Shown piece after piece: positions 24,347 through 36,300 of a stretch of DNA of 64,000 nt (its first letter is position 1; each line of letters starts with the position of its first letter). Position numbers and translations under genes: made by a program. Source of the stretch: Coprinus comatus (lineage: Eukaryota; Basidiomycota; Agaricomycetes; Agaricales; Agaricaceae); contig JAWPGT010000001.1 of assembly GCA_034638255.1 (NCBI GenBank), positions 1,426,001 through 1,490,000 of the forward strand, in the 5' to 3' direction. The notes under the pieces are model-generated. The model saw only the letters and a program-made list of their open reading frames with translations, did not search any database and had not been told where the DNA came from.

Positions 24347-27127
24347 TTACATTTGAGCATTGACAAATCTCGAAGACGCACCCGTCCTCGCTCTAGGCCT
24401 ATTTATCACACCAGTCTTATTAACCTGATTCTGTTGTTGGTTCTGTTTTTGTTCTTGCTGTTGCTGTTGCCACGACTGCATAGGTCTTTCATCCCAACTC
24501 CCACAAGAATCTTTTCTCCCAACCGTCTTACCCCCTCTTCCACAAGCATCACATCTTTCTCCGAAGGAAGAATTACTGTTCTTTCTCAACTCCGCAATTT
24601 CATCTTTCAAATCCCTAACTTGAGCTTCCAAACTCCAAACCTTCTGTTTCCAAGTGTTGCTTGAGACCTCAAGTTCTTCTTGTAAACGCTTGACAAGATC
24701 CATGGGTTCCTGATCTCTTTCCCTCTCTCTATCTCTACTCGCCACCGAAAGCGTACTTGAACTGAAACCAGTATAACCACTAGCATACATCGATTGTTGC
24801 TGCTGTTGTTCGCTAAACCTAGCTCCATACCCCCATGATCCAGGTGTAAGAGGAGATATAAACCCTCCAGCAGTCGTAGGAGTCGTATAGGCTGTTCCAG
24901 GAGTACTCATACTGACATAAGAACTCGCAGTAGGACTTAACTCTGAATGGTCTCCGTATGACGTTGCTGATAAAGCAGAAATGGAAGCTGAAGCAAACGA
25001 ACTCTGCCTCTCTTGCACATTCCTCCCTAAATTTTTATTCTTCTGTACAAACGGAACCGTGGCGTTGTTCCCACCATCAATATGGCCATTCTCTTCAGCA
25101 CCATTATTAATCTCTTGTGGTTCCAAAACGACAATATGATCACCGAAATGAGCGCTAAAAAGTGTTGAAACAGGACGGAGTTTGAGTGCTGGGAACTCTG
25201 TTATCTGAGCAGGTGCACTTTGTGGCATGCTATCCTGGCTAAGTTTGGGCGCTGAACCTGGACCGGATCCTGTACTTGATGACGTCCACGCATCTGTGCT
25301 ATATGCGGCGGAATGTTGCTTTGTTGTAGATGATCCGGTGTTTATTGACAGGCTCAAAGGAAAGCCCCGCTTTGGACTCGAACTCGACGTTGCGGTCCCT
25401 TGGTGTGATGATTCCGTAGCTGAATCAGCTTCTAGAGTAGCAGCAGCTTCGAGTAGTAATGAAGGAGAAAGACTAGGAGCAGGAATTCTATGGGCAGCCA
25501 ATCCTCTGGTTCTAGGAAGGGTATGGGAATCAGGTAAAGCAGGGACGGGAGGTGGTGGGGTATTTCCATCTTTATCTTTCCCAAATAACCTCATAAACCC
25601 ACTCTTTTTGTGTTTCAAGCCTTTCCCTGCAGTAGATACATCCTTTTCCTTTTTATGTGCCGAACCAGGCGCCAAAACAGGTTCCGAGTCCCTCCGTTCA
25701 GGTGCCTTGGGACCAGCAACAAGCGAGTGGAAAGCACTCTTGGCTTTAGTACTGGTACTAATCGAGCGTGCGCGGGTTCTTGCGTTGTTGTCCAAATTAA
25801 CTTCGGAGAGCGCACTAGACAATGAATTAATGGAGGTATCATATGCAGGATTGGTAGCCGTAAATGAAGTGTCAGCTTCATTGGAAACCCGATTGCGTAG
25901 TGCACGAGCTTCTTCCAGCGAGATTAAGGAGAATCCAGGGTTTATGCTACGGTCAGTCCATCCAATAATATTATTTGCACCTGTCGGAACCGGTGGTGCT
26001 GGTTCCTGGTGATAGATATCGCTTTGCCAAGAGGGTGAAGAATTATGAGGAGGAGGAACGGGAGAAGAAATATCCTTTCCATGTACGTTAGATGTCCGCC
26101 TAGTTGAGTTAGCAGGAGTTGCTGGAAACTTTGGCATGACCGTAGAAAGACCATCTGTTACTGTGGCATTAGAATCGTTGCGAGACATGCCAGACAGGTT
26201 GAGCGCTGTTCGTAGCGGAGACTTAGGAATCGAAGCCGTAGGATATGATAGTACATGGTCAGGGTTTGCGTATGGATGGACGTCGCCATCACTATAAGAC
26301 AGAGACCTTCTTTGTTCCGTCGTACGGATATTGGAAGTGGTAACATCTAGCGTGGTAGATGAGTCGTAACTTGTTCGTGGTGATGGAGGGGCAGGCTCTG
26401 AACGGTTGATGGTAGCTGCGGGATTGGGAGAGGTGGGGGAAGAATAGTTTGGAGAATGAGAACGGAATCTTCCCAAGGAGAATTTTCCAAGGGCACGAAA
26501 GGCATCTTGGCGGGGTGGTTTTGCTAGGGACGAGGTGGAAAGACTTTCCTGGGCAAGGGCACTGACGTAAATAAGAGTGAGTGGATTACGCAAAGGACAG
26601 GAAGCGAATATGACGCACTAGAGAGCCCCTCGAGGATGGGAGACATGCGAGGCAGACGTATCAAAAGAACGTTTTGCGTTGAGCTGCGAGCGACTTGACT
26701 CTCCGCTGGGTCGTCCAGCCGAAGAAAATGACTTTCGGGGCCGTCCTCCAGTCAGCATGCTCACAATGTTCATGCTTCCCGTGTCCGTCTCGTCCGCCTC
26801 GTCCAGAGCATCTTCCTCCATCTCCCAGGGTGCACGCGAATGGAAGCGCATTTTGGGACCTAGATAACTAGTAATACGAGGAGGCTCTTCCGAGTCAGAC
26901 TGGTTTGTGTCATCGTCATCCGAGTCGTATGGGTTGCGTTCAGAAAAGACCATGGATGAACGGACGTCCTCGTCGAGGTCGAGGATGCTGGTGGAAGGGT
27001 CGTCTAGGAGTTGGCGGTTCGTGGGAGACTTGTGAGAAGGATGTGCGGAAGAAAAGTTGAAGGAAACGGTATCCGGGGCTGGAGAACGAGTGTCGTGGGT
27101 TTGCTTGGAATGCACCAACCGCGGCAT
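24347..27127 (-). CDS. Orphan Ser/Thr-rich disordered protein with C-terminal coiled coil and CxxC
   Basis: I do not recognise a named family. Two exons, 27127-26619 and 26561-24347, give 907 residues; the start is the first ATG of the frame. Most of the protein is low-complexity Ser/Pro/Thr/Ala sequence. Islands that look conserved are ITSYLGPKMRFHSRAPWE (exon 1), FRALGKFSLGRFRS, a basic stretch HKKKSGFMRLFGKDKDG-like at about residue 490, and LKLRPVSTLFSAHFGDHIV. The C-terminus has a predicted coiled coil (DLVKRLQEELEVSSNTWKQK and following), then a CDACGRGG motif, then a Gln-rich tail. This layout suggests a scaffold or signalling adaptor. It starts 115 bases from CGR1 and is divergent from it. 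Confidence 0.75.
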
Positions 27128-27242
27128 GGCGATGGTGGAGGAGGACAAGGACTGAGCCTTGGTGGAGAGACAGACCCTGACTAGCACACTTAGTATTTAC
27201 GGCCTTTCTATGCGCGGCAATCATTCCTCTTCCTCTCACACC

Positions 27243-27765
27243 ATGGATGCCCCCGTATCTCTCGCTCAATCAGCAAACGGCAGGGCTTCAGGAAAACCAT
27301 GGAAAATCCAGAAATCTGCCACAGTGTACCCTTACTGCCTCTCTGTCCCATTTCCAACGTCTAATTGTCTTATACAGTCGCTCCCATCTCCCCACTGGTG
27401 TAAAAACCAAGAGTTGGGATGAACGCATGGAAAAAGCAAAGAAGGCTCAGGCTATCAAGAAGCTGCAGCAGGAGCTAAAAGACGAAAAACAGGCTGAGAT
27501 CCAGCGGTGTGCTAAACCCTAAATCTCGAAACCCAAATCTTTTTCTCAACCATCTTCTCAGTCGAACAGAAATTATTCTCGAACGCAGAAAGGCCGTAGA
27601 AGAGAAGCGCAGGTTGGAAGAAGACAAGGCCAAGGTCTGTCTATGATTCACTACTATTAGTTGCCTCTCTTGTTAACCCGTCATTTTTTTTATCATAAGA
27701 TGGGTGCACGCAAAGCAGCCCGTCTACGCCGTAAAGCCGGCAGGACTAAAAAGATCAATCACTAA
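27243..27765 (+). CDS. CGR1: rRNA-processing protein CGR1
   Basis: Small nucleolar protein needed for 60S assembly and pre-rRNA processing. Four exons, 27243-27325, 27378-27506, 27562-27634 and 27700-27765, give 116 residues, close to the family size. The N-terminus has GRASGKPWKIQKSATVRSH. A very basic, almost entirely helical Lys/Glu/Arg-rich body follows (KSWDERMEKAKKAQAIKKLQ, RRKAVEEKRRLEEDKAKMG), and the C-terminus is ARLRRKAGRTKKINH. Its 3' end is 88 bases from the VPS18 3' end on the other strand, so the two transcripts probably overlap. Confidence 0.92.
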
Positions 27766-27853
27766 TGCCTCCCACGCTAGTGTCTGTCCAACTGTATTCC
27801 AATCTCCGAACCGAATAAAAAAGAATCATCATTTACGATCAAAAGTACGGGAT

Positions 27854-30800
27854 CTACAACACCCACGAAGCATCTACCTCTCCTTCTTTTACAAATGGCC
27901 TATCCAATCCAACAACAACACTCTCACACATTGGGCAACTACTAGCCAATAAGTCTTCTAACTCTTCTCTCAATTTCTCCGCTTTTTGTCCCAAATCTCG
28001 ATCCACACCACCACCACTACCTCCTTTCTTTCCATATGTTCCGCCGCCACCACCAATTCCGGGTATCCAAGCAGGTGCAGAAACAAGAGCAGCCAACGCA
28101 TCAGGCACGATTAAATCTCTCAACTTGTCTCCAGCAGTAATCACACTTCTACCAAGTAAATTCGCAGCTTGGGCACTACCTTTGCCAATTCCTGCAATAG
28201 CTCCAAAATTTGCAGTAAGAAGCGTTCGTTGTGTCGTTGGTTGTCGGATTGTCATTCCATTTCCAATAGACACTAACGATGGTTTACCTATACCTCCCGT
28301 TCCAATTAGATTTTTGTATGTTCCTGGCGATGCCTCTTTGGTTAATTCATTTTGCAGTGTGATGATTTTCCGCAATGAGTGAGGTGGTAGATACTCTTTC
28401 ACCTACGACATTGAATACCTCGTCAGGTCAATACAAGTGGGTTACAAAAGACAACTTACCATTCCAATAAGACAATCCGCATGGAACGTATGATGACAAG
28501 GGAAAACGTAAAACTGTCTTGTAAGTAACATCTGTTCACATTTTGAACAAGTCACATTTGAATCAATCGTTACAAAACGATTCTTCAAAGCCGCAATATC
28601 ATGTTTTATACTTTCCGCAGTTTTAGTAGCTTCATCCATCTCATTCTTCAATTCATCAATATGTGAAGAATATTCTTCCAAAGCATGCGCAATCTCCTCT
28701 TTGAAATCATCAATGACCACAAAGTCAGGGAAGAACGGTAATATATCCTCAATTTTGAGTAAATCCGTGTCTTCAAGGAACCTCATAGCCCTAAAAACAA
28801 ACCATGTCAGAACTTTCTTTGCTTATGAAAAAAAAAAAAAAGGGAGAGAAAAAAACGCACGCTTTAATATCTTTCTTATCCTGCACAACATATTTCGCAA
28901 TCTTCAACCACAACTTCTTCCTCAAAACCTGATCTTCCTCTTCAGGTACCCTATCAGCATTAACCTTTGCCAATTCCAAATCTCCTTTCTCAAGTGCTAA
29001 ATCTACACTATTCTCATACAACCCCATTTTCGCATAAATATGTACACAAGGATGTGTTCTTCCAGCAAGTTTACATATTCTTAACGCATAATCCAAATCA
29101 TAATATGGATTCCCGGTGATAGGATCGCATGGGGCGTTAGTTAAAAATCGAAGTAATGGTCCATCATCTTCTGAAGGTCCACTACCTTGAAGTTTAATGG
29201 TGGGTGATATTGGTGAATTTGGAGATGCTATAGAAGATGATGAGGTTGGCGAAACATAATATGTGATGAGAAGATTGTGAATTGTAGGTGAGGTATTTTG
29301 TTGTTCAAAAATGACATAGTTGAGGTATTTGATAGCTTGATTTGGTGAAAGTGGATCTCGAGGTGCATGTTGAAGTTGAAGAAGAGCGGGGACGAGACGT
29401 TTAGGATCAAGAGATGGTTGACGAATCCAAGAATCGACAGTTTCTTTCGGTGTATGGCGCATTAATACTGAGGCGAAGCGATAGTAAAGTTCGAGATCAT
29501 TCTATAATAACCATTTGAGTACCAATTGAATAAGAAAGAATATAGCAACATACCTGGCTGCTGATAACCTCGATAGCTTTCGACCATTGCTCCTCTAGAA
29601 CCCAATGTTCCACTACCCTCCCATGATCACCAACAGTAGCTGCAAAGAACAGGTACATATCCGTCCTTCCATGCCCCTGTATCAATTCATACACGGTATT
29701 CTTGTCAAGGTTATCCTATAAAGGGTATTAGGATATCACCGCAATACTTCCTCTTCTAAATGACTCACTTTATAAGTTTCAAATAACGCACGTAAATCAT
29801 CCTCAAGTATTGCCTTTTCCGTGTGTAGGTTATCGACATCATGAGATACAGACTCCGCAGCAACGATATCATCCAGTTCATTACACTTGCTCAAATAAAA
29901 CTCAACCAACCACGTTGCCAGCATCATTCTTTGCGTCAAATCCTATCAAACAACAATGAACGTTGGTCAAATGTAAGGTCTAAAATTACTCACCGTCTTC
30001 CTTGTCCGTTCAAGTCGTGAAATCAAATACGATCTAAGCGCATCTCTTTCATTCGCATCCACAAACTTCAAAACAACTTCTTCAAACGTAGTCGAACATT
30101 GTGCAAAACATCCCGCCGCTTGAAAATATCTTCCTTCTTTGAAATAAGAATCTGCTTGAGCTGCTAATACTCGATCACGTTGATACGCGGTCTGTCACAT
30201 AAGAATATCCATTAAATAACCTTTTCTCACAGAGGATAGGGCAAAAAGTCTAAGTTAGGAGAAACTCACCTTGGCAAAACGAAGAGCAATTTCATATTGT
30301 CCTTTTTCTAAATAAATCTTCCAAACATCCCTATTCTCATTCCCTACCACAATCTCAAACAACGACTGATCCGTGAATACCCAGTAAGTTCTTCTTACAG
30401 GATCCGCAGCCATCCCAAGAACAACTTCACTACTTTTCTACAAAGTCAAGACTTAGGTCAGTCAAAAGGAAGAGGTTCTTGGAACCCGAACAAGAGAGGC
30501 AGGAACGTAAACCGTAGAGAAATGAACTTACAATAGGTAGCTGTTCCTCGTACACCAGTTGATCATTCAGATTACATATACCAACGACTCTGTCCTTAAA
30601 CAACACCAAGAAATGGAACTCTGTCAAAGCCAATGAAAGAGGGAACTCTGTAGCATCAAGACCCAATAGAGTCGGATATTGTAATAATTGCGCAGCATCG
30701 ATATGATCCTCGGAGTCAGTATCTATCTTGAGTGAACCGTGATATATCCCAGCAGCGGTCATCCATGCCATACGAGTTGGTAATGAAAGTGCTTGATCAG

Positions 30801-31859
30801 GATTTGGTGTGAAGTATTGCAAATCTGACTGTTGAATATTCCCAGGTAGCTCGAGAATTTCTGTTGGAGTATGAAGTTGACATATGAATAATAAGAAGAG
30901 ACATGTAGACGTACTGGGAGCTGTATCCTTATATCCAGCAAACAACTGCGTGAATACCTTCCCAACCTCCTCTGACTTCTTATCCACAGGACCAGTAAAT
31001 TGATATATCCTCGTCGTAGTGGTGACAACCACGAGTGCCTTCTTATTATCAGCTCCAGAAAGGTAGTTAAACTTGATTCCCGTGACAGGATGTTTATCCG
31101 GTAGAGCGAAGACAGACTGCAAATATCTTTCCTGGGATTTAAAGAAATCTTCTTCAGCATCAAGAACAGCTTCATATATCGTCCCATTTCTTGCTCCTAT
31201 CAGAATCTCCCTTGTAGAAGTCGAATGAGAAGATGATAGTAAAGCAGCTTTATTCCATGCAACACTCTCAATGACCATCTTGAATCCCTTCAATAGTCTT
31301 GTTTTCTTCCATGTTCGGAATAGATACCAATTTTCTCCTTGAGTTGAAGTGATAATGATATGTCGACCAGACGGATCCATGAAGAGTTTATATAGGGACA
31401 TTTCGGTGGGTTTACGAGGTATTTGGATCTTATTCACTTGATCGGCACGAGAAAGTTCAATTAGAACTATGAGATTTGTGTTGAGTCCCATAGCTAGTAG
31501 ATCCGAACTGACAACAAATGAAACGAGAGGGGCTGGGAATGCGTACTGGACGCGCCCAAGGTCGAATATAGGTGAAGCAGGTTCGTTGGATATGGCATTG
31601 ATCTACATGTTCAATGTAAGAATGAAATTGGTGAAAGAAGATGAGTGGATTTGTACTTGATTTATTGGGTCGAGATCTACACGAGGGTCGTTAATATCAT
31701 TAGGAGTTGGTTCAAAGCCTTCATATTGGAGTTGTGGTAGTGGAAGGACACCCGCAGGTGGTGGACCGGTTGTTGTTGTGGCATGCTCAACGTCTATGAA
31801 TCAATGTCAGGATGTTGAGTGCAGCACATAGAAACTTTGTACGCACAGTCGTCAAACAT
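27854..31859 (-). CDS. VPS18: Vacuolar sorting protein Vps18 (HOPS/CORVET RING subunit)
   Basis: Core subunit of the HOPS and CORVET tethering complexes that drive endosome-vacuole fusion. The start ATG is at 31859-31857, followed by tiny early exons and then the beta-propeller region (GLNTNLIVLIELSRADQVNK, FMDPSGRHIIITSTQGENWY). Alpha-solenoid exons follow between 30430 and 28790. A coiled coil (EEIAHALEEYSSHIDELKN) leads into a RING-H2 whose first half is CSKCEQMLL...FPCHHTFHADC. The second half, CPMCES, lies after an unusual Gly-rich insertion of about 150 residues. About ten exons. Convergent with CGR1 and divergent from the SHB17-like gene, 241 bases away. The long insertion between the RING halves is normal for Vps18 in kind, but here it is Gly-rich. 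Confidence 0.88.
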
Positions 31860-32100
31860 GACGAACGCTGACCACCAATAGAAATGTGATACTTGAGGCC
31901 ACAGTCGCTTTAGCGCGTCAGTCACGCATGACTGTACGTAATTGGTATTTTCAGCGGCTCGTCGGACCGGAGCTTCAATTATGCGCGCGCCACTTTCACC
32001 CTCAGGCGAGTAAGTTCGGATTACTGCTGATTGGAGTGATGAAAGATAATGAGGACTCCGGTAATAAATTACCTCTCTGAAGTTCTCTTGTTCATTTACT

Positions 32101-33208
32101 ATGTCGCCCTCTAATGCACGTCCTATGCCCCGGCTCTTTATTGCCCGCCATGGTAATTAATGAGATTCTTTTACTACAAGTAAATTTGAATTGAATGTAT
32201 TTTTGAAGGTGAAACGGAGTGGTCTTTGAATGGGTTCGTTGTAAGAACTGTTACTAAACAAACATAATTTCCCAATATTTTTGTAGGAGACATGTAAGAA
32301 ATTCTTCTCAGGCAGAGTAAGCCGAAAACTGATGTTCTCGTTACATTGACAGACTGGGATCACTGATATCCCACTGACCGCTCGAGGAGAAGACCAGGCA
32401 AGAAAGACGGCTGCTAAATTGATTGGTGAAGGACGTGCGTATGCACTATGTCATTGTCTATCCAAGAGTCACTTATGAGTGGGTCTCATTCAGGCCTTAT
32501 CGATCCGAAGAATTTGTGTACCGTCTACGTTTCGCCCAGACAAAGAGCGCATAAAACCTTCGATCTGTTTTTTGAACAAGTAGGACAAAAACCTCCTCAT
32601 ATCCTGACCGAAGAGATTAGAGAATGGGATTATGGTGTGTACTTGACATATTATGTAGACAAGATTCTGAAGTTTGCCCAGGTGAATACGAAGGCCTTCT
32701 GACGAAAGAGATTCATGCTCGACAAGCAGGATGGAATGGTTGGATAGATGGGTAAGAACACAACACAGTAAACAAGCTAGAACAGTAAACTGATGTTTTT
32801 TTTAAAAGATATCCTGGAGGTGAAAGTGCGGCGGAAATGGAAGGCCGAGTGGATGGGGTGATTACCAAAATCCGTGAGCACCACAGAAAGTATGTTGAAG
32901 AAGGAAGTGTTTCGCGTGATGTCATGATTGTTGCCCATGGCCATTTCGGACGGTGCCTTGTGGCGCGCTGGGTAGAAGTGCCATTAGCCTATGGTGAGAT
33001 AGTTGCTAGGGATATGGTTCCGGAATTGACACCTTCTTAGGTACAAAGCTTACGATGGATGCAGGCTCTGTAAGTGATATATCCGATAGATGCTCCGAGC
33101 CATCTCATTTATCCGCCCTTTATGTAGATCTCGATATTAAGCTACAACCACAACACCCTGGCTGAGCCATCTATTGTATCTCTCAACATAGCTGCTACTC
33201 TCTTGTAA
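32101..33208 (+). CDS. SHB17: SHB17-like sedoheptulose-1,7-bisphosphatase (histidine phosphatase family)
   Basis: Histidine phosphatase that in yeast dephosphorylates sedoheptulose 1,7-bisphosphate, feeding ribose synthesis (riboneogenesis). Nine exons: 32101-32152, 32209-32233, 32287-32293, 32353-32434, 32494-32634, 32682-32751, 32809-32993, 33041-33069 and 33128-33208. They give 223 residues. The catalytic RHGETEW is split across the first intron. The third exon is only 7 bases and completes NGRHTGITDIPLT. Further family marks are YVSPRQRAHKTF, EIREWDYGEYEGLLTKEI, the second histidine in VAHGHFGRC, and a C-terminal MDAGSISILSYNHNTLAEPS that matches SHB17 better than other phosphoglycerate-mutase relatives. 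Shorter than yeast Shb17 (271 residues), mainly by lacking an insertion before the C-terminal block. Activity is inferred. Confidence 0.85.
32287..32293 (+). other. Seven-base microexon of the SHB17-like gene
   Basis: The bases GAGACAT are flanked by TTTTTGTAG and GTAAGA. Introns of 53 and 59 bases lie on either side. Including the microexon gives NGRHTG, the expected catalytic-loop sequence, and keeps frame to the end of the 223-residue protein. Skipping it would lose two residues and shift the frame. Confidence 0.85.
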
Positions 33209-33362
33209 TCTACAAATCTTTTGTAAATTGGCGCGACGCGTCTGTTGACCTGTGTTGATACTTTGTGACACATCAATCCTGTAAGAAAATTCGAGCTTTG
33301 TCTTCTTCTCCACACTACTTTCCTATCTATCCACTTACTCACATACTATCCTACCCACTAAA

Positions 33363-36300
33363 ATGACTGCAGAGCTGCAGGCACAGTCACCTTCTTTCAC
33401 GGATCACGACCTTATCTCAGAATCAAATGGTTCTCTTTCGGGTGCCGAGAGTCCTCATGACGACCACGAGGTATCAGAGGAAAATCAAACCGACCCGTCT
33501 CTGGAAGCACAAACACCTAGTCAGGAAGAAGAACCGGCTGATCAATCAAATGTCCTTCAAACAATTACAGATCACAATACGTTCGAGGGCACTGCCAACA
33601 CAACAGACCCACCGCCCACAGAGGACCCTGCTGCCGAAACAACTGCACCCAAGCCTGCTGTAAAGAAGCCTGTTGCAAGTACCACATCCACAATTAAAGG
33701 TAAAACAGGCATGTCTACTACTAATCCCGCAGGTGTAAAGCCAGCTGGCACCGCGGTGAAACGGGTAAGTTAGTCAACGTGTACTCTAAACCCATGGTGT
33801 GACTGACGTATGGACATTAATGTACACTGTGGACTCCGGACTGTTTCTATTACAAAAGACCACTGCACCTACAACCGCCAGCGCGTCAGCTAAGACACCC
33901 TCTTCACCTTTGAAGAAACCTGCTGCTCCTTCAACGATGTCGAGACCTACAACAACCGCACGTACGGCTTCTGGCACCGTACCTACAGCTCCCTCACGAC
34001 GATCCTCTATGGCACTACCTGCTAAGGCTCCTACTACAACTGCCCGAACATCCCTTGCGGGTGCTAAAGCAAGCACAGACACAGCACCAACACGTTCTTC
34101 CGTCATCTCACCTTCGGGATCTGTGTCTTCACTCAAGTCTGCAGGAACTGGAGTGACAAGACCTCGGGCTTCCGTCACTGACGCTGCCGTCAAGAAATCT
34201 GCGACAACTGCACGATCCAGTCTCTCCTCCTCCACTTCGAAACCACCTACAGCCACTTCTGCAAAAACCCCTCTTCGCTCTAGTACCATGTCGTCATCGA
34301 TAAGCAAATCGACCATGGGCCGACCCGGCTCCATCTCTTCAATTAAGGAAGTTAAGGGAGATGACAAAGCTCTAGAAGATCTTCAAAACCAGGTAATCTC
34401 ATTCGACATTTAGACTTTCGGTTTTGGGAGGTACTAACGACTTCTCATGGTTGTGAATAGCTCAACAACGCCAATGACGAGCTTAAAGTGAAGACAGAGA
34501 CAGTTACCGATCTTGAAAGTCAACTCGAAATTCTTAAATCGTCCATCAACACTCTCCAAACGGAAGTCGAGAACAATACCTCACAGAACACAGAACTCGA
34601 AGGTTCGAAAGCTGCCCTGGAAGCGAGCCTAAAAGAAGCTAAACATGCACTCTCCAAATCTAAATCCGAGCATGAGAGTTTGAAGGCCACACTAGATGCC
34701 TGTAAGGACGAGGTAAACTACTATATTTATAATTGTTCATCCTTTCTAGACAGCTAACATGATAATGGTTCTAGCTTGAAGCTACTAAAACTGCGGCGGC
34801 ATCGTCCAACCAAACCGTTGCCGAACTTCAAACTCAGACCCAAAACTTAGAATCAGAAATCACAGTCGCCAAGAATAATCTCGAAGCTCTACGAAGTTCC
34901 CAAGAGGCTTCTAATTCAGATGTTTTGGCTGCCGCCGAAGCTGATCGTGAAGCCCTTGCAAAGGCTCGCTCTGACCTAGAAGAGATCGCGAAGGAAAGAG
35001 AGAAACTCAAGAAGGCTTATGAAGAAGCTTCGGATGAGGCTAGGGCGAATATTGCTGTCTTGGAGAGTAAGGCACAGGAGGCTGAAGAGTTGGCGGCTCA
35101 GGTTAATGCTTTGAAAACGGAGAAGGAGGAAACGGCGAATAAGGTTTCGGAACTCGAGGTTGAGATTCTTGAGTTAAAGGAGACACAGGAGAGTCTTGAC
35201 GAGGAGAAGGAGACGTTGCAAGATTCTATCAACTCGCTTGAGGCTGAACTCGCTAAAGCCAATGAGGCCATTTTCAAAGCTGCAGAAGATCTTCAAGCGG
35301 CCGAAACAAGACATATTGCGGCTATTGAGAACTTGAAAAAGAAACATGCTGAAGATATGGCTAATTCCGAAGAGAAGACTACCCGGGTTTCTGTGACATT
35401 GACGGCCACCCAAGGAGGCTTAGAGGCGGCGATATAGAATTGGAGAACGCAAGAAAGGCTGTAATTGTCGCTGAGGAAGCACATGCGGCTAAACTCAAGG
35501 AGGTGGAAGAGGCATACCAGATGATCCAAAATGAGCTGACGGAGAGAATTGCTACAGTCAGTTCCGAACTTGAGGTACGTCATTTCACTGTGATCCTATG
35601 TGTTATAGGTCTGTTAACGCTTATATCAGGGTCAGGAGGCACAGTATAATATAAAGGTTCAAACAGTGAAGGATGAACACAACAAACTCGTACAGGAGGC
35701 TTTCGAACGAGCAAAGGTTAGTTCAACGCTCATATTGCCTGTGTTTCGGCTGCTGACTATGACGCAGCGCGAGGCAGGCCAAGAACACGAAAAGGAGTTG
35801 CAAGACCTTCGCGCCCAATCAAAAGCTGCTATTGAGCAAATTCAAGCTTCGAACGAATTCACTATCAATGAGCTTCAATCCGAGCACGCCTCTGCCCTCG
35901 AGTCTGAAGTACAGGCACTGAACAAGCAGCTTAACAACGCCAAAATCGAACTTAAAGCAACACAAGATGATCTCGCAAAGGCCAAGTCAACATTGGATGC
36001 CTCCCGCGCTGAGGTGGAAAATTTGGCTCAACAATTGTCAGACGCACGACAAGCTGCAAGTTATGCGGCATCCTCCGTGGATCCCGAGCACACTGCTCAA
36101 GTGTCACGGTTAACGCAAGAGTTATCGGCAACTAAGGATGATCTCAATGCTGTTACTGAGATGCTGAGTCTTACGAGGAGTTCCATGACTGAAATGTCAG
36201 GACATCATACCAAGGATTTAGAAGCTGCTGCCCAGGCACGTGCGGAAGAAGTGTCAAAGCTCCGAGCAGCACATGAAGACGAACTCCTTGGGATTGCTAG

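Noticed and set aside
25227..26012. Plus-strand 261-codon open frame
   Set aside because: It lies antisense to the long exon of the 24347-27127 gene; its openness follows from the Ser/Pro codon bias on the coding strand.
33786..34367. Minus-strand 193-codon open frame
   Set aside because: Antisense shadow of the Ser/Thr/Ala-rich exon of the coiled-coil gene, with no independent support.
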